Positions 1 to 10,600 of a stretch of 64,000 nucleotides of DNA are shown here, piece by piece. The DNA is from Planctomycetaceae bacterium (GTDB lineage Bacteria; Planctomycetota; Planctomycetia; Pirellulales; Pirellulaceae): positions 292,516 to 356,515 of the forward strand of contig PBNZ01000002.1 of NCBI GenBank assembly GCA_002723275.1, given 5' to 3'. A model generated the notes under the pieces. That model was not told where the DNA came from. It saw only the letters and a list, made by a program, of their open reading frames with translations, and made no database searches. Numbering within the stretch: the stretch's first letter is position 1; every line of letters begins with the position of its first letter. The translations under genes and the position numbers were made by a program.

Positions 1-644
1 TTGCTGCCAGCGGAATTCTGTTTGCCATCACCTCTTCATTGACTGTCCTGATTCTAGCTGATCGGCTAGAACACGATTTTTCAGTCGTCGGCTATTACAC
101 GCGAGCGGTGACGATTTCCAGTTTCGCGGTCTTAATACCCCGCGCACTTTCGCCGCTTTTCTATGCCAAGTGGTCGGATGCGGCAAATAAAAACAAGAGA
201 GATCAGATCGAGCGCGCGGCTCGCTTCAACGTGGCCTATGGTTTCTTGGCCGCCATCGGATTGATTGTGCTTGGCCGTTGGGTGGTTGTGCTACTCTATG
301 GTGCGGAATTCATCGAGGCGTATAGCGCACTTGTGATTTTTGCACCCGCCATGCTGGTGATGTGTCTTTTCAGCATTTTCAACAGCGTCTTGGCGAGTGA
401 GGGTGAGGCAGCAACGACCGCAGGATGTCTGGCTCTTACCTTGATCCTCGTTTGCGCGTTGACCTACGTCTTGGTGCCGGTCTATGGCATGCGCGGCGCA
501 GCGATTGCCGTATTGTTGGGGAATGCCCTATCGACCGTGATGCTCGGAGTTGTCTGCTGTCGTCTCTATGGTTTGAGATTGTCGCAGATGTTGTTTCTGT
601 CGCCGCAGGACGTCCGCTATGTCATCGCAGCTCTGAAACGCTGA
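1..644 (+). CDS. Polysaccharide flippase, C-terminal part (Wzx/MATE-like), cut by window start
   Basis: The frame is open from the window edge and ends with TGA at 642-644, so the N-terminal part lies upstream. The visible 210 or so residues are strongly hydrophobic, with about five membrane helices separated by short polar loops; one loop is rich in Lys, Asn and Arg (around 180-220). The pattern of a conserved Pro-Arg-Ala and Pro-Leu-Phe stretch followed by paired helices, and a later Gly-Ala-Ala-Ile-Ala helix, is typical of the MOP/oligosaccharide-flippase superfamily. Such proteins move lipid-linked glycans across the inner membrane. The neighbouring minus-strand gene, only 3 bases away tail to tail, is a polysaccharide-deacetylase-like protein, which fits an exopolysaccharide locus extending to the left. 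The family call is reasonably safe; the substrate cannot be read. Confidence 0.75.
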   Translation, partial: AASGILFAITSSLTVLILADRLEHDFSVVGYYTRAVTISSFAVLIPRALSPLFYAKWSDAANKNKRDQIERAARFNVAYGFLAAIGLIVLGRWVVVLLYGAEFIEAYSALVIFAPAMLVMCLFSIFNSVLASEGEAATTAGCLALTLILVCALTYVLVPVYGMRGAAIAVLLGNALSTVMLGVVCCRLYGLRLSQMLFLSPQDVRYVIAALKR

Positions 645-647
645 CTT

Positions 648-2666
648 TTATTGAGCGTGAACGACGATTTGATGCGAAGGCTGCTCAGCGGAGGTCAATG
701 CGACGCGATCATTCAGCGCCTCAGATTTAACCGGTTGGCCGTTGATGAGACAGGTCGTTGGTCGGTCGGAGACGATACCGATTTGCAGATCGATTGGCGA
801 ATCACCGGAACCGGAATCAAACGTCCATTGATCCTCGCCGTGGATACTTAGTTTTACTCGTCGGAGAGCTGACCAAAAATCGCCGATCTCGGCCATGGCG
901 GCTACCCAAAGTCGGCCAGTGTTCCGTCTTTCTGCCAGCCCCTGGAGGTTCTCGTCAAATTGTGGCGTAATGCGCCAATGACCGTTGCCGTCCGGTTCGA
1001 TTGCGTGACTCAAGTGAGCTCGACTGATCGAGGTCAGGTATGTGTGCGATAAATGGATGCCATAGTCGTCGATCAAGCGATCTATCACGGCTCCGCTATA
1101 CGCTTTTTCGACGTCATGAATGGCGAGTGTATTGAAGAGCCAACGGGGAGTCCGTTGTTGTTGGACTGAATAGTGCTCGGGAAAGAAAATTGGCATTCGA
1201 AGTATTTCTTCGCGAGCACCCTTCAAGTGATGCCAAAGATCGTTCACGCCGGGTGGCAAGAGCAATGCGGCGGTGATCCGACCTGATTGCCACATCGCGC
1301 CGGGTATGGCGGTGACATCCGCCTGCATGACGCGTTGAATTCGTCGTTGAGCCAGAAAGAATTGCAACATGGTCTTTTCCGGAATCAACTGGTATGCCAA
1401 TACCGACATGCCGTGTAGTACGGCCCAAGGCCGTTTTGCTTTTAAGGCGCGGCGCGTATTGGAGGGCAGATCTCGCAGATAGGATCGACCGCTGAACTGT
1501 GACACGTTGAGCTGATTGAGTTGTTCTTGAGGAAGCGCATGGCCAAAGTCCACGCGACCCCAGACGTATCGAATTCCAAGTCGATCGAGCCAGGGGTGCA
1601 GTGAATACTCGTCATTTGGATCCCAACCTCGGCGACCATAGTTTGAAAGGAAACGGTTTCCATGATCGATCCAGGTCTTTGGCTGGAATTTTTCGAAGGG
1701 ACGAAGCAGTGACTCGATTTCACTCACTTTCGGTTGAACGGCACTATGGATGCCGTGCGGACAGATCTCGATACCCGACTCGTGTCCGGCGCGGCACACT
1801 TCGGTAAACTTCGGATTGTGTAAGCCGGGGCCGTCTGCCTCGGGGGTCGCGGTGAAAACCGATTTGGTGAAGGGCAAGCTCAGTCCCACGAAACCCGACT
1901 TGCGACTCGCGTTGGGTGTTCGTGAACTTCCGTACCATAGCGCGTCGACACGTTCACAACTGTCGTGGTCTGCATGATCCGTGATCGAAAAAACTGCTCG
2001 ATGGCGTTTTGGAAATCGGCCTGGAATTAACAGCGGTCGCGGTTGTGGGCTCGATTGGATAAACAGGTCAAAGTCGAGTTGTGCGGTTGCAGACCACTGA
2101 TAGGCGTTGTTCCAATTCCGGTATTGCGGACCCTCAAAAGAAAACCGTGGGTGTGCCAATCCGTGATCCAGCCAGAAAGTCATGTCGACTTCGCCAGCCT
2201 TTTTCTGAAACGCATGCACCGGAAGCCAGCGGGAACCCACAACGGAGAGATGGTGCCCTGCCAGTTCGCTGCGGAGTAACACGGGCGTCAAGGCGCCATT
2301 CAGCTGCTCGCCGTCGAGCTCGCGGAGTCGATAATGGTTGTCGAGCGTGTCTGCTGTTGGGAAATGACCCAGGCAACGCCAACGAATTTCGTCAGCCGTC
2401 AAGCTGTGCTCACAAATCCACGTGCAGGAAGCCTTCATGCAGGTTGGTGTCAAAGGCTCGACGGTTACCGTTCCACGAAAACCTTCACCTTGAAAGCCAA
2501 CCCGGTGATGGTCCTTCTCAACGTGTAGCGGTTGCTCGGGTCGTCCCTTACCGATCACATCGAGGGTACCAGCGACGCTCAACACCGGTATCAGATCTCC
2601 TCCAGAATTCTGATCAAGGGTGAGCTGGCCATTTTGCCGGGAAAGATAGACGCTGATACAAGTCAT
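648..2666 (-). CDS. Polysaccharide-deacetylase-like protein (NodB-related), 672 aa
   Basis: The N-terminal third looks like a beta-rich region. From about residue 225 a NodB-like segment appears: a Ser-Ile-Thr-Asp-His-Ala-Asp stretch resembling the metal-binding TFDDG motif, then an Ile-Cys-Pro-His-Gly-Ile-His stretch near residue 300 resembling the HxxxH metal motif, and a Trp-Ile-Asp-His-Gly-Asn-Arg segment near 330. The C-terminal part (after about 420) matches nothing I recognise. An upstream TTG at 2681 would add five residues, but the ATG at 2666 is preferred. There is no convincing Shine-Dalgarno. The protein lies 43 bases downstream of the orphan gene at 2710-4479 and may be co-transcribed with it. 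With the flippase it suggests an envelope or exopolysaccharide role. No signal peptide is visible, so a cytoplasmic location is possible; whether it is catalytically active is open. Confidence 0.6.
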   Translation of the reverse strand: MTCISVYLSRQNGQLTLDQNSGGDLIPVLSVAGTLDVIGKGRPEQPLHVEKDHHRVGFQGEGFRGTVTVEPLTPTCMKASCTWICEHSLTADEIRWRCLGHFPTADTLDNHYRLRELDGEQLNGALTPVLLRSELAGHHLSVVGSRWLPVHAFQKKAGEVDMTFWLDHGLAHPRFSFEGPQYRNWNNAYQWSATAQLDFDLFIQSSPQPRPLLIPGRFPKRHRAVFSITDHADHDSCERVDALWYGSSRTPNASRKSGFVGLSLPFTKSVFTATPEADGPGLHNPKFTEVCRAGHESGIEICPHGIHSAVQPKVSEIESLLRPFEKFQPKTWIDHGNRFLSNYGRRGWDPNDEYSLHPWLDRLGIRYVWGRVDFGHALPQEQLNQLNVSQFSGRSYLRDLPSNTRRALKAKRPWAVLHGMSVLAYQLIPEKTMLQFFLAQRRIQRVMQADVTAIPGAMWQSGRITAALLLPPGVNDLWHHLKGAREEILRMPIFFPEHYSVQQQRTPRWLFNTLAIHDVEKAYSGAVIDRLIDDYGIHLSHTYLTSISRAHLSHAIEPDGNGHWRITPQFDENLQGLAERRNTGRLWVAAMAEIGDFWSALRRVKLSIHGEDQWTFDSGSGDSPIDLQIGIVSDRPTTCLINGQPVKSEALNDRVALTSAEQPSHQIVVHAQ

Positions 2667-2709
2667 TCTTGAAGGTCGCAATCTGTTTGATGTCTTCTGG
2701 ATCTGAGCG

Positions 2710-4479
2710 TCAGTTGTCCAGGCCCCGGGCTAATTGTTCGCAGAGCGGTTCGATGCGCAGCGTCACGAATTCATCGACCCGCCAGATGTTCCTCGGCGGA
2801 TCTGCCTCAAAATAGACCGCCGCGCTGATCAACAGTAAGTCTCGAAAGCTCTTCAAGGGCAGGTTTCCCACACACTTTTCGCGAATCCACTGGTAGGCGT
2901 GCAGTTTGGCGCGATGAAGACCCAGAAAATTTAAGGCCAAGCGAGTCATGATGTTGATCTTCAGCTCATCGCCATCGACGTCTGCACGGAGTTGGGGTTC
3001 GTAGGTCGTCGCCTCCAGTTCCTGCCAGATGGCGATGGCTCGATCGACCTCACGTCGTGCTGCCGTTGGGCTGGCTCCAGCAGCAATCAGCTGATCTGCA
3101 GTTTCATGCTGTCGTTTTTCGAGGTTCGCCCAAAGTCGAAAGGCCTTGGTTGCCTGTCGAAAATAAAACGGAACATCTTGTACGATGAGATCGAGTTTAC
3201 TCGGAAAAATTTTTAGCAAACTCGAGCTCAACAACGCCTCGGGATTATCTGGACGCAATTCCGTGTATTTGAATTCAGCAATGTCAGCAATGACCTCAGC
3301 AAGTACCGGAGTCATTGCAACTGGCAAACGTTCTACGATCTTGGATTGGACGAACGAGCGGAAAGTTGTTTCGTTGAGTCGAAGGTTTTCTCCTCTTCCC
3401 TCAAAACAGTCGCCTAGCTGTATTCTGTCGCCCGAAGGAATCCGCGTTGGTTCGTCGAGTGATAATGGCTGAGCGTAGCGTGCCAGTTGTTCGTAAAGCC
3501 CGTCGTATCGCAAGAGACTAGCCTGCCAACCATGTCCCCAAACGTCATGAACAACATATTTGTCGACTTGCTGCAAAGGGACGATCGCTGTTAGTCGGCC
3601 TATCTCGCGCGAAACGATTGGAATGCTCAACTCGGATCTTGCCGCAAGCCGCGAAAGAATCTCATCGGGCAGATCTTCACCCTTCAAAAACCCAAACACG
3701 GGGAAGTGAGCAAACTGCCATTGGGAAAAACGTTTGACTCGACCCAGGAATTTTCGAACTGGAGCTTGTTCGTCTTCGTTTGCTGCTTGAAACCGTTCTG
3801 TCTGCAAATCGGTGTCGGAAAACGGGAGACAAAAGAAGATCATGCTGCCGGTCACAATCAACTCGACTTCGTCGACGGTGATTCCTGTGTCCGGATAACA
3901 AGTATCGAAAAATCGAAAGATGTTTTCGCGCAGCGAAGGGTCAGACTTCCAGAGACCAAACTCGTCTCGAATCGCCTTAACCACGCTCAGTTTTCGATTT
4001 GCGTCGATCGCATCCGCTTCCACTTGCTCTTCCACTCGACCCAGCAGATGCTGGGACATGCCAGGCATCGACTGTAAGGCACGACGCATCTTGGCACACT
4101 CGTCAGGCGATGCGCGAAAATCGGCCTCAAAGCTGTGAAGCGTATCCGACCCCGCTGTATCGAGCACGGAATCTTGGTCTGCCGCAATGCTGGTTTCTAG
4201 TTTCATCAACACGAACACGGCTCGGGCGAAGATTTCCGCATCCAACTCTGTCGGTTGGTTCTCGATCGCCGACGGTTCGAGCAAGTCGGCGGACTCGATC
4301 ACTAACTCATCGTGAAGCTCCCTCAGTCGCTGCTCGTCTTCGGCGGTGGGTCGTTCCGGACGACCCTTGCAGACGTCAAGTTCGAGCTGCACGAAGCTGC
4401 TGAGCCGCTCAATGATCGGCTTCCACCGACGAGGGACACGCGTTGAACAGATATTTTCTTCAGTTAGGACCGCTGGCAT
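2710..4479 (-). CDS. Conserved-looking protein of unknown function with an HDxWGH motif, 589 aa
   Basis: I do not recognise this family. The protein is soluble, acidic and probably largely helical, without signal peptide or membrane segments. Its most distinctive stretch is Val-His-Asp-Val-Trp-Gly-His-Gly-Trp-Gln near the middle (about residue 320); the paired histidines with an Asp could bind metal, but that is inference. A GTG at 4491 would add four residues; the ATG at 4479 is preferred because a GGAG lies 11 bases before it, while nothing precedes the GTG. It is divergent from uvrA (135 bases between starts) and is followed after 43 bases by the deacetylase-like gene on the same strand. 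The gene is clearly coding because of its length; function unknown. Confidence 0.7.
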   Translation of the reverse strand: MPAVLTEENICSTRVPRRWKPIIERLSSFVQLELDVCKGRPERPTAEDEQRLRELHDELVIESADLLEPSAIENQPTELDAEIFARAVFVLMKLETSIAADQDSVLDTAGSDTLHSFEADFRASPDECAKMRRALQSMPGMSQHLLGRVEEQVEADAIDANRKLSVVKAIRDEFGLWKSDPSLRENIFRFFDTCYPDTGITVDEVELIVTGSMIFFCLPFSDTDLQTERFQAANEDEQAPVRKFLGRVKRFSQWQFAHFPVFGFLKGEDLPDEILSRLAARSELSIPIVSREIGRLTAIVPLQQVDKYVVHDVWGHGWQASLLRYDGLYEQLARYAQPLSLDEPTRIPSGDRIQLGDCFEGRGENLRLNETTFRSFVQSKIVERLPVAMTPVLAEVIADIAEFKYTELRPDNPEALLSSSLLKIFPSKLDLIVQDVPFYFRQATKAFRLWANLEKRQHETADQLIAAGASPTAARREVDRAIAIWQELEATTYEPQLRADVDGDELKINIMTRLALNFLGLHRAKLHAYQWIREKCVGNLPLKSFRDLLLISAAVYFEADPPRNIWRVDEFVTLRIEPLCEQLARGLDN

Positions 4480-4614
4480 GGTAATCGTCACTCCGGATAA
4501 ACAATTGAGAAGATGTGTTCACCGAAAATCGCGGGCTGTGCATCCTTTGAACGCTGTTCTAAAATAACGCGTTTACCTTCGACTTGCCAACTTGCATAAG
4601 AACTCTTCCTGACC

Positions 4615-7600
4615 ATGCCAAATTCGGACATCGTGATCAAGGGCGCGCGTGAGCATAATCTCCGCGAGGTGGACCTAATTCTGCCCCGAAACAAGCTGAT
4701 ATGCCTGACCGGCGTCAGCGGTTCCGGAAAAAGCTCGCTGGCTTTTGACACGCTTTATGCCGAAGGTCAGCGTCGTTATGTGGAGAGCCTTTCCAGTTTT
4801 GCTCGACAGTTTCTCGGCCAGATGCCCAAGCCGGATGTCGACTATATCGGTGGTTTGAGCCCCTCAATATCGATCTCCCAGAAGTCAGCAGGGACAAATC
4901 CTCGATCGACCGTCGGCACCATCACCGAAATCTACGACTATCTGCGAGTGCTTTACGCTCGAGTTGGTGACGGACATTGTCCGACGTGTAGTCGTCCCGT
5001 GACGGCTCAGTCACGCGAGCAGATTCTGGCTCACATCATGACGTTGCCTGAAGGGGCGCGCATTTATCTGCTGGCTCCGGTAATTCGCGGCCAAAAAGGT
5101 GAATACCGGGATCTCTTCGAAGATTATCTCAAACAGGGATTTGTGCGGGCACGCGTCGATGGCGAAATTGTTTCGCTCTCAGAGGATCAACAACTCGATC
5201 GACAAATGCGACACGACATTGAGATCGTGATCGATCGACTGACGATCGGAAAGGCCGCTCGGACTCGTTTGGCGGAGGCCGTTGAAGTTGCGCTACGTAT
5301 TGGCAAGGGAACTCTCATCGTCGCTCAGCCTGATGCGACCGATGAATCCTCTCGTCCGCGAGCGCGGCGAAAGACCACGACCCGGCAGAAACGGAATCGC
5401 CCCGGCGATCTTGTGATGTCGATTAGTTATGCGTGTACCGAATGCGGAGTCAGTTTTGAGGCACCCAGTCCCCAGCTGTTTAGCTTCAATAGTCCTCAGG
5501 GAATGTGCCTGCAATGTGACGGCCTGGGAGAGTTCTATTCATTTGATGTGGATCTACTGATTCCGGATCCGAGTTTGAGTTTCAAGCAGGGGTGCCTAGA
5601 AATCCTGGGACCTTGGAAAGATCTTGGACGGTGGCGACGCCACATTTACCAAGGAGTTGCAGATTCGTTCGAACGAGTGAACGACATGGAAGCTGGAGTG
5701 ATGTTGGAAACACCCTGGCAAGATCTCGACGAAATGCAACAAGAAGCCTGGTTGTGGGGAACCGACGAATTGCACATCACCTTTACCTGGCGCGGTGGCA
5801 AGTCACCGATGAAGTACGGCGGCAATTTTGAGGGCATTATTCCCGATTTGTTGTCGAAGTATCGGAATAGCAAAAGTCGTATGCAATTGCGTCAACTCGA
5901 ACGATACATGAGCACCGTCGAGTGTCCGGATTGCAAGGGCGAACGGCTTAATGCGCAGGCGTGTAGTGTTACCGTTTCCAGCACCCACTCCGATTTTTCT
6001 GATCGACCCGCACGATCACTTCCGGAGGTCTGTCGATTATCGGTCGTAGAAGCGATTGATTTCTTTGCAGAACTCGAATTGGATCCAACGCGAACGTTGG
6101 TCGCCACGGAGGTGCTCAAGGAGATTCGTGGTCGATTAGGTTTTCTCAATAATGTCGGATTGGATTATTTGTCGCTCGATCGTTCAGCGCCGACTCTGTC
6201 CGGGGGTGAGTCGCAACGTATTCGCCTGGCGGGCCAGATTGGCTGTGGGCTCGTGGGCGTTCTTTATATTCTCGATGAGCCGTCGATCGGTTTGCATCCG
6301 AGGGATAATGATCGGCTCATCGAAACGCTCGGCCGGTTGCGGGATCTTGGTAATACAGTCGTGGTTGTCGAACACGACGAGGACACGATGCGGGCGAGTG
6401 ACCACATTATCGATTTTGGTCCCGGACCCGGTGTACGCGGTGGATATGTTGTTGCGGAAGGTGACGTCCAGCAGCTGGTTCGCAACATAGACAGCGTGAC
6501 GGGCCAATATCTGTCGGGAAAACGAGAAATCGCAGTGCCAAACTCCCGGCGGCTCAGCGCAGGACTCAAGCCACCGAAGCCAGAAATCGAAGAGGAAGAG
6601 GAAAAACCGAAGAAGGTTCGACGCGGTTTGGGTGCCGCCCCCGAGAAAACCAATCCCGGCGAATTCTGGCTCAATATCGCCGGGGCTCGTCACAACAATC
6701 TCAAAAACATTGACTTCGCGTTTCCACTGGGTAGCTTCGTATGTGTGACTGGTGTCTCGGGATCCGGTAAAAGCTCTTTGGTGAATGACATTCTCGTGGA
6801 AGCTCTGCGGCGAGATCTCAATGGGGGCGATGGTGATCCAGGTGATCACGATGCCATTGTCGGGATCAAGCATCTCGACAAGATGATCGCCATTGATCAG
6901 TCCCCGATCGGACGAACACCGCGGTCGAATCCGGGTACCTATATCAAGTTATTCGACGACATTCGCAATCTGTACACACAGTTACCGGAATCGAAACAAC
7001 GAGGTTACAAGCCAGGCCGTTTCAGTTTCAATGTGGACGGAGGACGTTGTACGGCTTGCGAAGGAAATGGCTCTACGAAACTTGAAATGGATTTCCTCGC
7101 GGACGTGTGGGTGACCTGTCCCGTTTGCCAAGGTCATCGCTTCAATCGAGAAACGCTTTCCGTTAAATTCAAAGGGCATTCGATCGCCGATGTACTCGAG
7201 ATGGATGTCCAGCAGGCGTTGGAGCTGTTCGATAGCATTCCAAAAATTCGCCACAAGCTGCAGACGCTCCAAGATGTAGGGCTTGATTATTTGAAGATCG
7301 GGCAACCCTCACCGACGCTTTCCGGAGGAGAGGCTCAGCGCATTAAGTTGGCTCGAGAACTGGTCAAGAAGAGCACCGGGAGTACGCTCTACCTGCTTGA
7401 TGAACCGACGACAGGCCTGCACTTTGCCGACATCCAAATGTTGCTCGAAGTCCTCCATGGCTTCGTGAGTGCAGGAAACACGGTCATCGTCGTCGAACAC
7501 AATTTGGATGTCATCAAAACCGCAGACTGGATTGTGGATCTCGGTCCCGAAGGTGGTGCGGGCGGCGGAACGATTGTCGTTCAAGGAACTCCGGAAGAAG

Positions 7601-10600
7601 TTGCCAAGAGTAAACGCTCTCCGACCGGCGTTGCTTTGCATCGTGCGATGAACGGTAAAAATGGAAACGGGCAAAAAGCAGGCAAGAAAAAAACCGCTCG
7701 TCCCTCCAAAAAGATCAATCAGGCGAAATACATTGAAGTTGGAGGAGCTCATCAACACAATTTGAAGCATGTGGATGTGAAACTGCCCCGCGACGAAATG
7801 TCGGTGTTTTGCGGTCCGAGTGGGAGCGGTAAAAGCTCTCTGGCAATGGACACGATTTATGCCGAAGGCCAGCGACGTTATGTCGAAAGCCTCAGTTCGT
7901 ATGCAAGACAGTTTGTCAGTCAGATGCAGAAGCCCCAACTCGAACACATCGAAGGGCTTTCGCCGGCGATTGCGATCGAACAACAGAATCTGGGAAATAC
8001 GCCGCGTTCGACCGTTGGAACCTCAACGGAGATTTACGACTATTTGCGCATTCTCATGGCCAGGTTGGGAACGCCCCATTGTCCTGCTTGTAACATTCCC
8101 GTTGGTACGCAGACGCCCGACGAAATTGTCGATAAAGTCATGTCGGAACGCGAAGGAACCAGGCTGTATTTGATGGCACCGACCGGTGTTGAAGTCGGGC
8201 AAAAGTATGAAACGCTCTGGGAAGAATTGAGAAGTCACGGATACCTTCGCGTGCGAATCGATGGCGTCACTCATTCTCTTGATGACCCACCCACGATCGA
8301 CCGCAGAAAAAAACATGATGTGGCCGTCGTCATCGATCGAATCATTGTGAGAAAGGCATCTCGCAGTCGCATTGCCGAGAGCATCGAAGCGGCTCTCTCC
8401 ATTGGGCAAGGCGAATTGCAAGTCGCCTATCCCGATGAGAAGATTCCGGAAAACCGTTGGCGTGTGCGATCACACAGCCAACATCGTGTCTGCGAAGAGT
8501 GTGACCGTAGCTTTGAGGCGCTTACTCCGCACAGTTTCTCCTTCAACAGTCACTTGGGCTGGTGTGATGTTTGTGAGGGAATCGGAACACAGGTGGGTGC
8601 TAATCCGGCGTCATTGATTCGAAATCGTCAGCTTACCCTGGCCGAGGGAGCGATCCATATCTGGCCGGATGTGAGCCAGCCTGTTTCGAAATGGATGCTG
8701 AAGGCGATTTCGGAAGGGACTGGAGTACCGCTGGATGTGCCTTTTGATGAACTCGATGCACGACAACGACGGGTCATCATGCATGGCGCGGGCGACACCT
8801 GGTTTTCCGTGTTTCGGAACGGCCGCCGTACCAAGACCGGCAGGCCGATTTTTCAGTTCCAATTTAAAGGTTTGTACCCGGCACTTGAGGAAGCTGCCAA
8901 GCTCTCCCCTGCTCTGCGTAGTCAGTTAGAACATCTGGTCGATGAGGTCGAGTGTTCCGCTTGTGGGGGAAGTCGGCTGCGAGAGGATGCGGCTGCTGTT
9001 CGTTTCCGTGGTCGTGGCATCGATCAGTTGTGTCGTCAACCACTCGGACAGTTGCAGGAAACCATTGAGAAGTGGAAGCTCTCCAGCTCAGAGCGGAAAA
9101 TCGTTGGTGAGGTGATTCGAGAAATCACGGGACGAGTTGAATTCCTGAACGACGTTGGACTTCAGTATCTGACGCTCGGACGCCCTGCGATGACACTTTC
9201 GGGTGGTGAAGCCCAGCGTATTCGGTTGGCGAGTCAGTTGGGGAGTGGCCTGTGTGGTGTGCTGTACGTGTTGGACGAACCGACGATTGGTCTACATCCT
9301 CGCGACAATAATCGTTTGCTGAAGGCACTGCATCGACTTCGAGATCTGGGCAATACGCTGGTGCTCGTGGAACACGATCGGGAAGTGATTGAGGGGAGCG
9401 ATACCATCGTGGACTTCGGTCCCGCCGCCGGCAAGCACGGGGGTGAGGTAGTAGCCCAGGGTAAACCTGCGACCGTTGTCAAACGCCGAGCTTCCGTGAC
9501 GGGTCCTTATCTGTCGGGAAAGGCTGCCATCCCGGTACCGTCAAATCGTCGGTTGCCCACGGCCGTTGCCAATCAACTCAGTAATACCACCCGCAAAGGT
9601 CGATCCACGAAGGCGTCGGAAACGATCGACTTGCTGACGGTCGTTGGCTCCCGTCACAACAACCTGCGAGGCGATGACGTCAGTATTCCGCTGGGAACCC
9701 TGACCGCCATAACGGGCGTTAGCGGTAGTGGTAAGAGTTCCTTGGTGAACGACATTCTTTACAATTCGCTCGCGCGAACATTACATCGGGCTAGTGTTAT
9801 TCCCGGTGCCCATGAACGAATTGATGGAGTCGAACATATCAACAAGGTTGTGCGGGTTGATCAGCAACCACTTGGAAATTCACCGACCTCCAACCCAGCC
9901 ACTTACACCGGTGTCTTTGAGCTGATTCGGATGTTGTTCTCCCAACTTCCGGAAGCCAAGGTGCGAGGCTACACCCAACGACGCTTCAGTTTTAACGTTC
10001 CCGGTGGCCGTTGTGATGAATGCGAAGGCAATGGACAGTTGTGCATTGAAATGCACTTCCTGCCGGACGTCTGGGTCGAGTGCGATACGTGTCGTGGACA
10101 GCGGTACAATCCGGAAACTTTGGAGGTCAAGTTTCGTGGGCATTCGATTGCCGACGTGCTGGAACTGACCTGTGCAGAAGCTCTGCAGCTTTTTGCCAAC
10201 ATTCCGAAGATTCGGCGCGTCTTGCAAACGTTATGCGATGTAGGACTGGACTATTTGACCCTCGGACAAGCTGCACCGACGCTTTCCGGCGGAGAAGCTC
10301 AACGCGTCAAGTTGGCAGCTGAATTGTCGCGGCCGGATACCGGTCGAACTCTCTATCTTTTGGATGAGCCGACAACCGGACTGCACTTCACGGATCTGGA
10401 GAAATTGTTGGCAGTTCTCAACCGACTCGTTGATTTAGGCAACACTGTGGTCGTCATCGAACACAACGTGGATGTCATCAAGACCGCGGACTGGGTGATC
10501 GACATGGGGCCGGAGGCCGGCGAGTATGGTGGAGAGTTGGTGGCTGCGGGTACTCCTGAGCAAATCGTTGACTACGCGAAAGCGATTGAGAAAAAGTCGT

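Noticed and set aside
2134..2623. Several 80-180 residue frames opposite the deacetylase-like gene
   Set aside because: They are Arg/Ser/Pro-rich antisense shadows with no start signals.
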